From Blepharisma japonicum (Eukaryota > Ciliophora > Heterotrichea > Heterotrichida > Blepharismidae), in NCBI GenBank assembly GCA_949751835.1, contig CATKHK010000008.1:680264-744263 (forward strand): a stretch of 64,000 bases of DNA. The letters are read 5' to 3'. This document shows, one piece after another, positions 9,305-20,164 of this stretch; positions within the stretch are counted from its first letter, which is position 1; each line of letters begins with the position of its first letter. Below the pieces are notes generated by a model. That model saw only the letters and a program-made list of their open reading frames with translations. It had not been told where the DNA came from and did no database searches. The position numbers and the translations under genes are program-made.

Positions 9305-10792
9305 TTAAAACTTCGCTAAAATGATATCCTGGAACTCTTGGAGATCAATTTCTCCATCACCATTTTGGTCCACTTCACTAATGATTTCGTTCCACACTCT
9401 GTCATCACTTGGTACACTACCTTCAAGGATTTTCCTAAGCTCTGCAGCTGATATTGACCCACTTCCATCTCTATCAAACACTTTAAAAGCAGTCTTTAAA
9501 TTTTCAGCTGAAAGTACTTTTTCCATATTTAATGCAGCTTTTAAAAACTCAGTATAATCAACAAACCCATTTTTATCAGTATCAACTTCTTTCATTATTT
9601 TTGAGACCACTATGCCAGCTTCTTCAGCACCTAAAATTTCTGTATATTGATCAATTAAATCTTCTTTGCTTAGTTTCCCATCACCGTTTTTGTCGATAAT
9701 CAAAAATATTTCTTTTAGACCTTTGGTGTCTTGGGGAGCCATACATTGTGTAGCAATAAATGTATGGACTGCATCTCTAAGCTTGTTGGAAGTGTGAAAG
9801 TTTCTTAAATTTGATAAAACTTCATTTAACATTTCTTTATTTGTAATGGTGCGGTCTATTCTTGATGTTATCCATGGATGACGCAGAGCTTCTGCAGCTA
9901 AAATTCTGGAGCTTTCAGGGCATAGAAGCACAGAAAGTAATTGCTTGGCTTCTTCTGAAATATTTGGCCATGGATTTATTTCATAATTGACCTTTCCAGC
10001 TGTTACTTTTTTAATGATGTCATCTTCTGTTTTCCCATCAAAAGGAGGAATTCCACTTAATAATATGTACATAATTACACCACAGCTCCAAAGATCACAC
10101 TTTTCAGTATAGTGGCCAGCAAGCGCTTCAGGGGAAATATAGTAAGCAGTACCTGAAATTTCTCCCTGAGATCTAGAAGTTCCTGAATAGGTTGCAGTTC
10201 CAAAGTCTATCAGTTTTATATTTAAATTATTATTTCTCTCTTCAAGTAATATATTTTCTGGCTTCAAATCTCTATGAATTATCGAAAGGCTATGCAAATA
10301 AGCAACCGCTGAAAATAACTGATACATAATTTGCGCAGCATGAATTTCAGAAAAAGTCTGCCGCTTTATGATTTGGTCAAAGAGTTCTCCTCCTTTGCAA
10401 AATTCCATGATAACATAAAGGCGTTTGGAGTCTTCAAAATACTCATATATGCGAACAATGTTTGGGTGATCTAGAGTTTTTAAGATATTTATTTCTTTTT
10501 CCAGGTTAGCTTTAGAGGCTTCATTTGTTAAAAGATCTTTTCGAAAAATTTTTACAGCCCGTTTTATATTAGTCTCCCTATGAAAGCAAGTCTTTACTTC
10601 TCCTGATCCTCCTGTTCCTATGCATTGGCCTAATCTATAAACATCTTGGAATTTGTTTTCATTTTCCCTTACAAAATTGCTAGCCTGCACAACGATTTCT
10701 TGTACGTTGCTTATTTTTCTCTCTTCTTTTGTGCCATTTGATTTTAAACTTTTTTCTCTTCGAAATTTGGTGTTTATTGATGCACATCCCAT
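9305..10792 (-). CDS. Calcium-dependent protein kinase (CDPK)
   Basis: A 495-residue protein in the canonical CDPK layout. The Met-Gly-Cys-Ala start suggests N-myristoylation and palmitoylation. The kinase domain spans about residues 52-311. It has G-T-G-G-S-G-E-V, the catalytic lysine in A-V-K-I-F, H-R-D-L-K-P-E-N, D-F-G-T-A and a G-T-A-Y-Y-I-S-P-E activation segment. An autoinhibitory junction follows, then four EF-hands whose loops begin D-K-N-G-D-G, D-T-D-K-N-G, D-R-D-G-S-G and D-Q-N-G-D-G, all with good Ca2+ ligands. CDPKs couple Ca2+ directly to Ser/Thr phosphorylation and are common in ciliates, apicomplexans and plants. The length is typical and nothing is missing. Confidence 0.9.
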   Translation of the reverse strand: MGCASINTKFRREKSLKSNGTKEERKISNVQEIVVQASNFVRENENKFQDVYRLGQCIGTGGSGEVKTCFHRETNIKRAVKIFRKDLLTNEASKANLEKEINILKTLDHPNIVRIYEYFEDSKRLYVIMEFCKGGELFDQIIKRQTFSEIHAAQIMYQLFSAVAYLHSLSIIHRDLKPENILLEERNNNLNIKLIDFGTATYSGTSRSQGEISGTAYYISPEALAGHYTEKCDLWSCGVIMYILLSGIPPFDGKTEDDIIKKVTAGKVNYEINPWPNISEEAKQLLSVLLCPESSRILAAEALRHPWITSRIDRTITNKEMLNEVLSNLRNFHTSNKLRDAVHTFIATQCMAPQDTKGLKEIFLIIDKNGDGKLSKEDLIDQYTEILGAEEAGIVVSKIMKEVDTDKNGFVDYTEFLKAALNMEKVLSAENLKTAFKVFDRDGSGSISAAELRKILEGSVPSDDRVWNEIISEVDQNGDGEIDLQEFQDIILAKF

Positions 10793-11071
10793 TATTTAAT
10801 TTCTAGGTCAGACTTTAATTAATTAATAACTTTTTGAATTATTCTTGATAATTTATTAGTTGTTAAAAACCTTCATTTATTAAGCACAGCAAATTTCTGT
10901 AAAATTTGATCTTACATATAAAAATTTAAATATGAATGATAATGAAATCTGATTGATCATGCAATAATCTGCATTTAATTAATTGAAATAAATACTTATG
11001 AAACTTAAAAGCTTGAATTATTGAAGAATATTAATTTGAAGTATTTTGAGATGATATATTTAAAAAGATAA

Positions 11072-12553
11072 ATGGAATACTACCCTTCTCATCCTTTGAC
11101 ATCACGCACGATGGACTTATCATCAGCTCGCTCGCATATTGACGCTTTATTTCAAGAGCAAGAATTCGAACACAAAGTGATCGGAACTGAATTAATCCGC
11201 TGAATCCAACTAACAATTACACTAATATTTGTCCTGTTTTTGCTTATTTTTAGTATCAACTTATCCATGCCTTATGAAATTGCTATAATCCCCTTAATTC
11301 TTTATGATTTATTTTTGCTTTTCCAAATTATCATACAAAAAAAAACCCAATCATTGTAATTTTTATAAAGGCTGACTTTTTTAAAACGAAATTTAAAAGA
11401 AATAGCAGAACATCTAGGGAGTATTATTTTTAAATTTGGAGTTATTATTTATTTATCCTATAGAGAAACTTCATTTTTGCTGATATCTACACCAATATTT
11501 GTGGTTACTGCTATACGATGGATTTTCAAGCCAAAATACTCAGTTGAATGCCAAGCGTTTTCAGCGATAATTCGCTTAATAGTAAGGACGCTGAAACTTT
11601 TAGCAATTTTATCAATTGGGTTAAAGCTAGACCACAGTGTTTCGTGAAGCTGAATTACAACTTTTTGGCCAATTTGGCTAGGATCAAGCATTTTAGCCAT
11701 TGTGGGGCTTGGAATGATTTTATTGCTGATAAGCTCAATTTGTTCTTTTATATCAGGCCAAGGATCATATATAGATATTGTTTCTTCCTCATGGCTTTTA
11801 TTTGTGACTTGAACTAGCTCGTTGTCTTTATTTTATTTCTTTTATTTTTTAGGGCTTTGTCTTGATGAAGGGGATTGAAGTCAAATGATTGCCCCAAATG
11901 TTGTTGTAATTTTAGTCCTTATTCTGCTGGTGATTTTAACTAAAACCTGCTTTCAGTCCTTAAAGTAATTTTTATGCAGGATATGGTGGCAAGACTTTTT
12001 TTCTAACCAAGATGAGGATATGAATCGTATGCAAGGAGCTGTACACGATATAAATTCTCCTTCCCAAACAGTCACAGAACAGATAATTTCGATACTCAAA
12101 AAGCCGCCAAAATTCTTAGTTAGGGTATCAAATACGTATTATAAGCCTTGTGATGAGGCTAAAGTTGCACCTACGACTCCAAGACATAAAAAATCAAAAT
12201 CTGAAATGGTAGGCAGAATTCAAATAGCTGCAGAGACAGTAGAAACTGAGCCGAAATATACAAATGTATCAATGGTAGACGCGTCTATTCATCAATCAGT
12301 AGATTTTTCATCAAATTCTACACAAAAAGTTTGTATGATATGCTGCAGTGAAGAGCCAAATGCTGTAATTATGGACTGTGGCCATGGAGGCCTATGCTAT
12401 AGTTGCTCTATTGAGCTTTGGAAAGTCCAAAAATGCTGCCATATATGCCGAAGAGAAATCAGCCAAGTTCTGGAAATTTCAAAAGCGAGGTCAAAAATTT
12501 TAAATGTGGTGAGTGTAACTGGAGTTGTTTATGAGGACAACTCTGATGAATAG
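11072..12553 (+). CDS. Polytopic membrane protein with C-terminal RING finger
   Basis: Three exons (11072-11355, 11371-11964, 11980-12553) separated by two 15-nt introns give a continuous 483-residue frame with TGA as Trp. After a short N-terminal cytosolic part come about six to seven hydrophobic helices (residues roughly 45-95, 110-160, 190-250 and 265-300). A hydrophilic Ser/Thr-rich linker follows. The C-terminal RING of the C3HC4 kind (about 405-450) reads C-M-I-C-C, M-D-C-G-H-G-G-L-C-Y-S-C and C-H-I-C-R-R. The layout is that of membrane-anchored RING E3 ubiquitin ligases, so substrate ubiquitination at an endomembrane is inferred. Without the intron calls this gene would appear only as a 177-residue RING fragment. 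Confidence 0.7.
11356..11370 (+). other. 15-nt intron 1 of the polytopic RING gene
   Basis: GTAATTTTTATAAAG has GT/AG ends and contains an in-frame TAA. Removing it joins exon phases (TT|G = Leu) inside a hydrophobic coding region. Confidence 0.7.
11965..11979 (+). other. 15-nt intron 2 of the polytopic RING gene
   Basis: GTAATTTTTATGCAG has GT/AG ends and is nearly identical to intron 1. Removal gives AA|G = Lys, followed by Ile-Trp-Trp, and links the membrane part to the RING exon. Confidence 0.7.
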
Positions 12554-12887
12554 TTGTGTTTTTAATCGTATTTACAGATAATATATAGTATTTTCTATTC
12601 TTTTATTATATTATTGGTATCGTATGCTATAGAAGAATAATTTAAATAGAGAATTTAATAATATTGGCATTTTAATAGATATAATTAATAACAACTTAAT
12701 TCAGTCAGATTTTTCTCAATAAACATTTCTACCAAAAGGAAACTTTCTTCGGTAGTACAAGATGCAAGGTTTATCTTTTGATTTCTCAAGCCTTCTCTTT
12801 ATTCCAAATTCATTTTTCCCTAAAAGAAAATAAATTGTTACACGTCTATTTTAATGAAAAATTTATAATTATTTCCTACTAGGAAAA
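12554..12887. other. Intergenic region upstream of SEC23
   Basis: 334 bp of A+T-rich spacer between two tandem plus-strand genes. No RNA gene or recognisable regulatory motif was found. Confidence 0.5.
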
Positions 12888-15128
12888 ATGAGTGAAGACG
12901 TTTACACACTTGAAGCCAAAGATGGAGTTCGATGCACTTGGCAAAATTGGCCTAGCAACAAAGTAACAGCTACAAGAAACGTAATTCCAGTCTGCTTAGT
13001 CTACACTCCTCTCAAAGAAATCGAAAATATTGCCCTAGTAGAATATGAGCCGATAGCTTGTTCTCGTTGCAAAAGTGTTCTCAACCCTCACGTCGCACTT
13101 GATTTTGTGTCAAAAGCTTGGGGCTGTCCATTTTGCATGACACGTAATAGTTTTCCAAGCCACTATAAAGCCCATATTTCAGAAACAACGCTTCCAGCAG
13201 AACTGATGGCTCAGTACACTACAATGGAATATATTTTACCTCCTGTAGTGATTTTGCCACCAGTTTTTGTGTTTGTTGTGGATACTTGCTGTGATACAGA
13301 AGAATTATCCTACTTAAAGTCATCTCTTCAGCAAAGTCTCAGCATTTTGCCAGCTGAAGCTTTAATTGGCTTTATTACATTTGGAAAAAACGTTTATGCT
13401 TACAATTTAGGTTGGACTGAAAACACAAGATGCTATGCATTTAGAGGAGACAAAAAATATGAGCTTCCACAAATTAAAGATTTATTAGGATTAATAGGAA
13501 ATGACCCAAGATCTGTCCAAACTGGAGCCAGAAGGTTTTTGATGCCTGCAAGCGAATGTGAGCTAGCCTTAAATAACATCATAGAAGATTTGTCAAAAGA
13601 TGCATGGCCTGTACCTCAAGGATCGAGACCATTAAGATGTGTAGGAAATGCTTTAAATATTGCTGTTTCATTGATGGAGCTAGCCTACACTAGGCATGGA
13701 GGAAGAATTATGCTATTTGCAGGTGGAGCTGCCAGTTTTGGCCCAGGGATGATTGTTGGCGACAAATTAGTTGACTCCATCAGAACTCAATCTGATATCA
13801 AAAATGATAACGCAAAATACTTAAAGCCAGCTATTCAATTTTATCAAGGAATCTCTGAAAGAGCTGCCAACAATGGTCACGCCATCGATATTTTCTGCTG
13901 TGCAATTGACCAAATCGGACTTCTCGAAATGCGGTCTCTAAGTGAAAAAACTGGCGGTTATCTAGTTCTGACTGACACTTTTAAATCTGACGTTTTCAGA
14001 CTTTCCTTACAAAAAATCTTTTCCAGAGACGACACTGGCGCTTTAAGAATGGGCTTTAATTCAACAATCCAGACATTTTTGTCTCCAGACATCAAAGTTA
14101 ACGGTGCAATAGGTCCTGGGATTGGGATCAAAAAAAAGAATCCATTTGTAAGTGAAGTCGAAATTGGTATGGGCGGCACGAATCATTGGCAAATAGGCAG
14201 TATTGATAATCAGACTACACTATCTTTCCATTTAGATATAGTAAACCAAGAGCCACAAGCTAAGCGAACTCATGCCTTTGTACAGTTCCAGACTAAGTAT
14301 CAGCATTCAGGTGGAAGATCAAGGCTTAGAGTGACAACTGTTAAATACCCAGTTGTGGAGAGTGGAAATATCGCTAAGTTTATTAGTGGGTTTGACCAAG
14401 AAACAGCTGCTGTCATAATGGCTCGCTGGGCTGTGTCTAAGTCAGAAACTGAAGAAACAATTGACGTTATTAGATGGATTGATAGGACACTAATTAGACT
14501 TGTCAAGAAATTTGGGGAATACCAACAAGAAATGCCTCATACTTTTAGACTTTGCAGAGAATTTGGACTGTATCCTCAGTTTATGTTCCATATGAGGAGG
14601 TCGCAGTTTTTGCAGACTTTTAATGTGTCTCCAGACGAAAGCGCGTATTACAGAACAATGCTGGTGAGAGAAAACGTTACAAATTCTTTATTAATGATAC
14701 AGCCAGCGCTACTTCAGTACTCTTTTGAATCCCCTCATCCTACGCCAGTTTTGTTAGATATTGCGTCATTGAAAAATAATGTGATTTTATTATTGGACAC
14801 ATTTTTCACAGTTCTTATATGGCATGGCGATTTAATTGTGAAATGGAAGAAATTAGGATACCAAGAACAAGAAGAATACGAAAATTTCAGAGAATTGCTG
14901 AAGCTGCCTGTTGCAGACGCCCAAAGTATTCTTGTTGAAAGATTCCCTGTGCCAAGGCTGATAGAAACTGACTGTGGAAAAGGAGCTGAAAGATTATTGA
15001 AGGCAAAAGTAAATCCAAGTGGAATGGGAGCTGGAAACGCGACCGTTGAAAGTGGGAACTATTTCACAGAAGATGTCTCTATGAAGACTTTTATGGACAG
15101 ATTGATTGAATATGCAGTTAAAGCTTAA
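12888..15128 (+). CDS. SEC23: COPII coat GTPase-activating protein Sec23
   Basis: A complete 746-residue Sec23, close to the usual length of about 765. An N-terminal beta-barrel segment is followed by the zinc-finger C-S-R-C-K ... C-P-F-C (about 58-82). A trunk (vWA-like) domain starts near P-V-F-V-F-V-V-D-T-C. Helical and gelsolin-like domains lie at the C-terminus; the latter begins near L-D-I-A-S-L. Sec23 is the Sar1 GAP in the inner COPII coat that packages cargo at ER exit sites. It partners with Sec24, which is not in this window. No introns or internal TGA are present. The gelsolin-like domain seems to lack part of the usual arginine-finger region, but I cannot align it reliably by eye. 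Confidence 0.92.
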   Translation: MSEDVYTLEAKDGVRCTWQNWPSNKVTATRNVIPVCLVYTPLKEIENIALVEYEPIACSRCKSVLNPHVALDFVSKAWGCPFCMTRNSFPSHYKAHISETTLPAELMAQYTTMEYILPPVVILPPVFVFVVDTCCDTEELSYLKSSLQQSLSILPAEALIGFITFGKNVYAYNLGWTENTRCYAFRGDKKYELPQIKDLLGLIGNDPRSVQTGARRFLMPASECELALNNIIEDLSKDAWPVPQGSRPLRCVGNALNIAVSLMELAYTRHGGRIMLFAGGAASFGPGMIVGDKLVDSIRTQSDIKNDNAKYLKPAIQFYQGISERAANNGHAIDIFCCAIDQIGLLEMRSLSEKTGGYLVLTDTFKSDVFRLSLQKIFSRDDTGALRMGFNSTIQTFLSPDIKVNGAIGPGIGIKKKNPFVSEVEIGMGGTNHWQIGSIDNQTTLSFHLDIVNQEPQAKRTHAFVQFQTKYQHSGGRSRLRVTTVKYPVVESGNIAKFISGFDQETAAVIMARWAVSKSETEETIDVIRWIDRTLIRLVKKFGEYQQEMPHTFRLCREFGLYPQFMFHMRRSQFLQTFNVSPDESAYYRTMLVRENVTNSLLMIQPALLQYSFESPHPTPVLLDIASLKNNVILLLDTFFTVLIWHGDLIVKWKKLGYQEQEEYENFRELLKLPVADAQSILVERFPVPRLIETDCGKGAERLLKAKVNPSGMGAGNATVESGNYFTEDVSMKTFMDRLIEYAVKA

Positions 15129-15262
15129 TATGGTTCTTGGATATTAATATCAATTAGTTGCCTTCTCATATAATTCTTATGCTTTTCCGATTATTTTCAT
15201 TAAATCCTTTGTATTTTTTATTATAAAATTTATTTGAAGCAAAAAGTTATAATTTTAAGAAA

Positions 15263-15712
15263 ATGGCAGATCATCTTACAGTTGAACAAATAGCTGAAAT
15301 CAAGGAAACCTTTTCATTGTTTGATAAGAACGGTATAGGGACTATCAGTCTAGATGAAATGTGCATCATTGTTAGATCTCTTGGCCAAACTCCTACAGAA
15401 AATGAACTGGAGGTAATGAAAAATGAAGCAGATCCAGATGGGACTGGAAGAGTGGACTACCCAGAATTTTTATCAATTTTTGCAAAGTACCAAAAAGAGC
15501 CAGTTTCTGAGCTTGAGCTTATTACAGCTTTTGAAGAGCTGGATGAAATGAAAAAAGGAAATATCACTGTTTCGAGGCTAAGGAATTTAATGACAAAGTT
15601 TGGCGAAACTCTTAGTGAAGAAGAGCTGCAAAAAATGATTCATTATGCAAACCCTGATAATGACGGCAATATCAACTATAGAGATTTCGCAAAGTTGATG
15701 ATGTCTAGATAA
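15263..15712 (+). CDS. Calmodulin-like EF-hand protein
   Basis: A 149-residue four-EF-hand protein, exactly calmodulin length. It has the calmodulin-type N-terminus ([18 protein letters not shown]) and a short linker. The loops differ in quality. Loop 1 (D-K-N-G-I-G) and loop 2 (D-P-D-G-T-G) are near-canonical. Loop 3 (D-E-M-K-K-G) has lost key Ca2+ ligands, and loop 4 starts with Asn (N-P-D-N-D-G). The protein therefore probably binds two or three Ca2+ ions rather than four. It is a calmodulin paralogue rather than calmodulin itself, which is nearly invariant. Targets are unknown. Confidence 0.8.
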   Translation: MADHLTVEQIAEIKETFSLFDKNGIGTISLDEMCIIVRSLGQTPTENELEVMKNEADPDGTGRVDYPEFLSIFAKYQKEPVSELELITAFEELDEMKKGNITVSRLRNLMTKFGETLSEEELQKMIHYANPDNDGNINYRDFAKLMMSR

Positions 15713-15945
15713 CTCATTATTTAATATCAACTAATAGAAATCAGAATAAATTTAAAATTATAAATATTTGCTAGAAATTCCGGATGTATATACCTTTATA
15801 TACAATCCATTTTTTATTGGAAATTTTCTAATTATCCAAATCCATACAAATTACCTCTAATAATTTTTATTTTTCATTATTCGCAATTTTTTGTTTCCAG
15901 TTCTACTAGTTACCATCCAAATTTATCGTCCTAATTAAAATTAAA

Positions 15946-18855
15946 ATGTCAGAAAATTCACCTTTAAAATCAAATAACCCAGATCAACACATTCCTACTG
16001 ATGGGAATGCTAAAAATCATCATAAACACAACCCTAATGACCAAAACAAAAACAATAAAGAAGATTGCAAGCTGTCTGATGGCCAGCTAAAAGAAATGGA
16101 GACAGGACCTGAAGGGCTTTCTGATGAGCAAGTAAAAGAACGGTTTAATAGAGACGGTCCTAATGAAATCAAGGAAAAGAAGAAAAACCCAATCATCAAT
16201 TTTTTGAGTTATTTTTGGGGTCCAATGCCAATTATGATATGAGTTGCGATCGCCATTGAAATTTCGCGACTTTCATATATAGATTTTGTTATTTTATTGA
16301 TTTTACAATTTTTTAATGGAATTGTAGCTTGGTACGAAGAAAGAAGTGCAGGGAATGCTATAGAAGCCTTAAAAAAAGGACTAGCGTCAAAAGCCAAGGT
16401 GAAAAGAGACAATAAATGGTCGACCATAGAAGCTAGAGAACTAGTTATCGGTGATAGAATTAATATAAAATTAGGTGATGTAATACCAGCAGACTGCAGA
16501 TTAGGACCAGGAAGCCTCGAAATAGATCAATCTTCCCTGACCGGTGAATCAATGGCTGTAACAAAATCAGAAAATGACATAGTTTACCAGAGCTCAATTT
16601 GCAAAAGAGGTGATACAGAAGCCATTGTAGCTAACACAGGGCCTAGAACTTATTTTGGCAAGACTTCAGCATTAGTTGGAGGAGTAGAATCCAAAGGCAA
16701 CATTGATAAAATCATTATAAAATTCACCTTAATCCTAGTAATTCTCGGATTTATCATAGCTGCAGTCATTTTTATCGTGATAATGGTAAGAGGCGGCGAT
16801 GTCTTAGAAGCTTTATCCTTATGTGTAGTAATATTTGTCTCTATAATTCCGATTGCCGCGCAGGTAGTATCTACCGTAGTCTTAACAATCGGCGCACATG
16901 AGCTAGTCCAGCATAAAGCAATAGCTAGTAAGCTTAGCGCAATAGAAGAAATGGCGGGCGTACAAATCCTATTATCTGATAAAACTGGGACATTGACAAA
17001 AAACAAATTAAAAGCAAATCCTCCATTTTTATTAGAAAATTACACAGAAAATGATATATTTTTATATGCAGCATTAGCTTCAAAAAGACATGGACAGGAG
17101 CAGGATGCAATTGATAAATGTATAGTAGAGAGTGCAAAAGAAAATTATCATATTAAGCTTGATAAGTATAAAGAAACTAATTTTGTGCCTTTTGATCCTG
17201 AAAATAAAAGGACGGAATCGTCAATTGAAGATAAGGAATCTGGAGAAAAATTTAAATGCACAAAAGGAGCACCACAAGTGATTATTGGGTTGTCACAGAA
17301 GGAGAAGATAAAAGATGAAGTGACAAGCCAAGTGGATGAAATGGCTGCTAGAGGGTTTAGGACTATAGGAGTGGCACTTGCTAAAGAAAATGATGACAAT
17401 TGAAAGATGATAGGACTGATACCTTTATATGATCCTCCAAGAGAAGATACTAAAGAAACTATCCAAAAAGCTTTACAAATGAACCTCAAAGTGAAAATGA
17501 TCACAGGCGACTCAATCGCAATAGCAAAAGAAGTCGCCAAAGAACTAGAACTTGGAGATAATATCTATAAAAGTAATGTTTTCAAAGAAACATGAGAGTC
17601 AGGAGACAAAGAAAAAGCTTATAAACTTGTCGAAAAAGCTGATGGTTTTGCAGAAGTTTTTCCTGAGCATAAATACCAAATATGTGAAGTATTTCAAAAT
17701 AAAGGCTGTAGAGTAGCAATGACAGGAGATGGGGCTAATGATGCCCCTGCTTTAAAAAAAGCAAATGTTGGCGTTGCTGTTGAAGGCTCCACAGATGCTG
17801 CTCGAGCCGCTGCATCAATTGTACTGACCAAGCCTGGGCTTTCTGTCATAATTCGTGCCATATATACAGCAAGAATGATTTTCCAAAGAATGAATAATTA
17901 TTTTATGTACAGAATTTCTCTCTCTATCCAGTTGCTATGCTTTTTCTTTATCACAATTATCATTATAAACCCAAGAAATGATTTTATTTGCTATTCCAAT
18001 GGAAAAAGCTGCCCAGAGCTCCCTGTATCTTTTGCATTGACAGTTATATCTATCGTAATTATAGCAATCTTAAATGATTTTACTATGGCTACAGTAGGTT
18101 ATGACTGAGTAACAGTCTCAAAAAAGCCAGAGCATTTCAATTTAAAGCTAATGTTTATAATTGCTTGTGTTCTTGCTATAGCTCCTCTATGTGGCTGAAT
18201 TACATTACTTACGTTGTGTTTAGCACATATGGACTCTCGCAGTCCGAATTCTTTTTTCCAGGGTTTTAATATTGCGCCATTTTCTTATGGAGAAATTTTG
18301 ACAGCTCTTTTTTTGGATATTGCAATATCAAATTTTGGGACTTTGCTTTCAGCAAGAACTAGCCATTGGTTTTGGTCAAGGCGTCTTGGATGGCCACTTG
18401 GTTTAGCTATGCTGTGTGGATTTATTATAGCAATTTTTTTTGCTGCATATTGGCCATTTAATTTCGCTAATAAAACTTCTGCACTTAATAAAGACATGGC
18501 AGCTATTTCGTGAAAGTTTACATGGTTTGTGGTAGGGTTTTGTATAGTGTTTTTTGTATTACAAGATGCAATTAAGGTTCTGGCGATAAAAATAATAGAA
18601 GAAGTTTATCAGAAAAGGGGGAAAATGTCAGGAATTTCTGGTGAAAAACTGAATGCTGATTTTTTGAAGTTTTCTACTGATGAAAAAGAAGAAAAAGAAG
18701 AGAAAGATGAGGAAGAAGAGAGGGAAGAGGAGAAAGACAAAGAAGATAATTACAAAGATAAAGCTAGAGAGCAAGATAGTTTGATGGAAAAAGATGAAAA
18801 TCCAGATGTAGAACAAGACAAAGATGAAAGGATAGAAAAAGATGCAGAAAAGTAA
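15946..18855 (+). CDS. P-type proton-transporting ATPase (P3A-like)
   Basis: One 969-residue frame, provided that TGA codons (16240, 17401, 17593, 18106 and several more) are read as Trp. P-ATPase motifs appear in order: T-G-E-S (actuator domain), the phosphorylation site D-K-T-G-T-L-T, and [11 protein letters not shown] in the P domain. The E-E-R-x-A-G-N-A segment after membrane helix 2 and A-I-E-E-M-A-G before the phosphorylation site are hallmarks of plasma-membrane H+-ATPases. M4 has I-P-I-A-A-Q where the family usually has P-x-A-L-P. The N-terminus is His/Asn-rich. The C-terminus ends in about 55 residues of almost pure Glu/Asp/Lys with no recognisable 14-3-3 site, unlike the plant regulatory domain. 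Electrogenic H+ export is inferred. Confidence 0.88.
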
Positions 18856-18984
18856 TGTAGCATATTTACAAAAATAAGTAATTTGAGAAGAAATCAAGAA
18901 CTATTATGAATTTTTCCTTAGATTGCCCATAGAAATGACTTGAAAAAATCAAAAATAGAATATTAAAATAATCATTATATCTAA

Positions 18985-19947
18985 TTAATCTGAAACTATT
19001 TCCACAATTTTTTGACTATTTGTGTCTTTATTTTCTTCAGTCTCATTTTTAGCCTCCTCAATGCCTTCGCTAGCAATATTTTCTCCCTTTTGTAGCCGAC
19101 TTCTTAAAATTTCAAGCTTATTTGTCGAAAATTGTCCTTTTAATATCAATGTCATATCGCTTTTATGCTCCTCTTCAATGGCCAGCACACGTCTATTGAA
19201 TACTGGGTCGATTTGGGTGTACTTAATAACAGCATCCCTAATTACCTTTTTAGGTGCCTGCTTTGATATAAATAGCCCATGCCTTTGGAATAGTTCATAT
19301 TCCGCTTCTTCTATCCAATTGTCCATATTTTTGACCTCATCCAAAAATTCTTTGCTCTGAAGATCCCTCTTAATGCCTCTTTTTTCAACTTCTTCAATTC
19401 TTTCATAGCTGACCATCCTTGCGGTTGCGTACATTTCTTCAAGTATTTGTAGCGTTAAATCAGCTGTCAAGAAATCTGGTATATTTATCGACAATTGTGG
19501 GTCAACTCCTTGATATGCATTGGTTAGATTATTTGTAATTAAATTGCTGAGATCTCTTATATCTTTATCAGTTTTTGCGTAAGTTATGCAGGCTTTTTCT
19601 ACAGCTTCTTCTGTGGTGGAGTGCTTTTCATAGATTTTATTTGCTATTGATTGGATTTTGGTAGAAATGTGGAATTGAGTGTTCACAAACTCTCTGATAT
19701 TCTCATTGCCAATCTCACCAAATTGCTCTTTAAGACTTCTTATAAGTCCTGATAAATTTAGGTAAACCCCTAATAGCTCATTGTCAAGATCTTTTAGGAT
19801 TTTTTCAAGGTCTTTTTTAGGAATTAAGGCTTCTTCTGCTTCTTTGGGTTTAACGTCTTTATACTCGAGTAAATAATAAAGTATAGCGCCTGCACCAATT
19901 GCAGCAAGACCTCCAAGAATTCAATTTTTATAATCAATTTTGTTCAT
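18985..19947 (-). CDS. Hypothetical protein with N-terminal membrane anchor
   Basis: The frame starts at ATG 19947 and ends at TAA 18985 (320 residues), with one TGA read as Trp near the start. Residues about 9-26 (I-L-G-G-L-A-A-I-G-A-G-A-I-L-Y-Y-L-L) form a single hydrophobic helix, followed directly by an acidic/helical body rich in Glu, Lys and Ile. An internal ATG at 19686 would drop the anchor and is less likely. The body looks all-alpha and may be coiled. No family was recognised. A tail-out single-pass protein of mitochondria or ER is possible but unproven. Confidence 0.55.
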
Positions 19948-20164
19948 GGGATTATTTCTAATTTATAAGTATTAACAAGGTTAAGGATTTATTTGGTTAA
20001 TATTGTTTACTCGTTAAGGTAATTTTTTGATTAAATCCTAAGAACAACAAGAAAATATTTATCGAAAATAATATCACACCACAAAAATTAATATTAAAAT
20101 TTATCTCAAAATCAATTAATTCAAAAAATCACAAATCCTTAAGCTAAATTAACGCTTTATATAT

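Noticed and set aside
18628-18897. Minus-strand frame rich in Phe/Leu/Ile opposite the ATPase tail
   Set aside because: It is the antisense of a Glu/Lys-rich coding region, which always reads as Phe/Leu/Ser.
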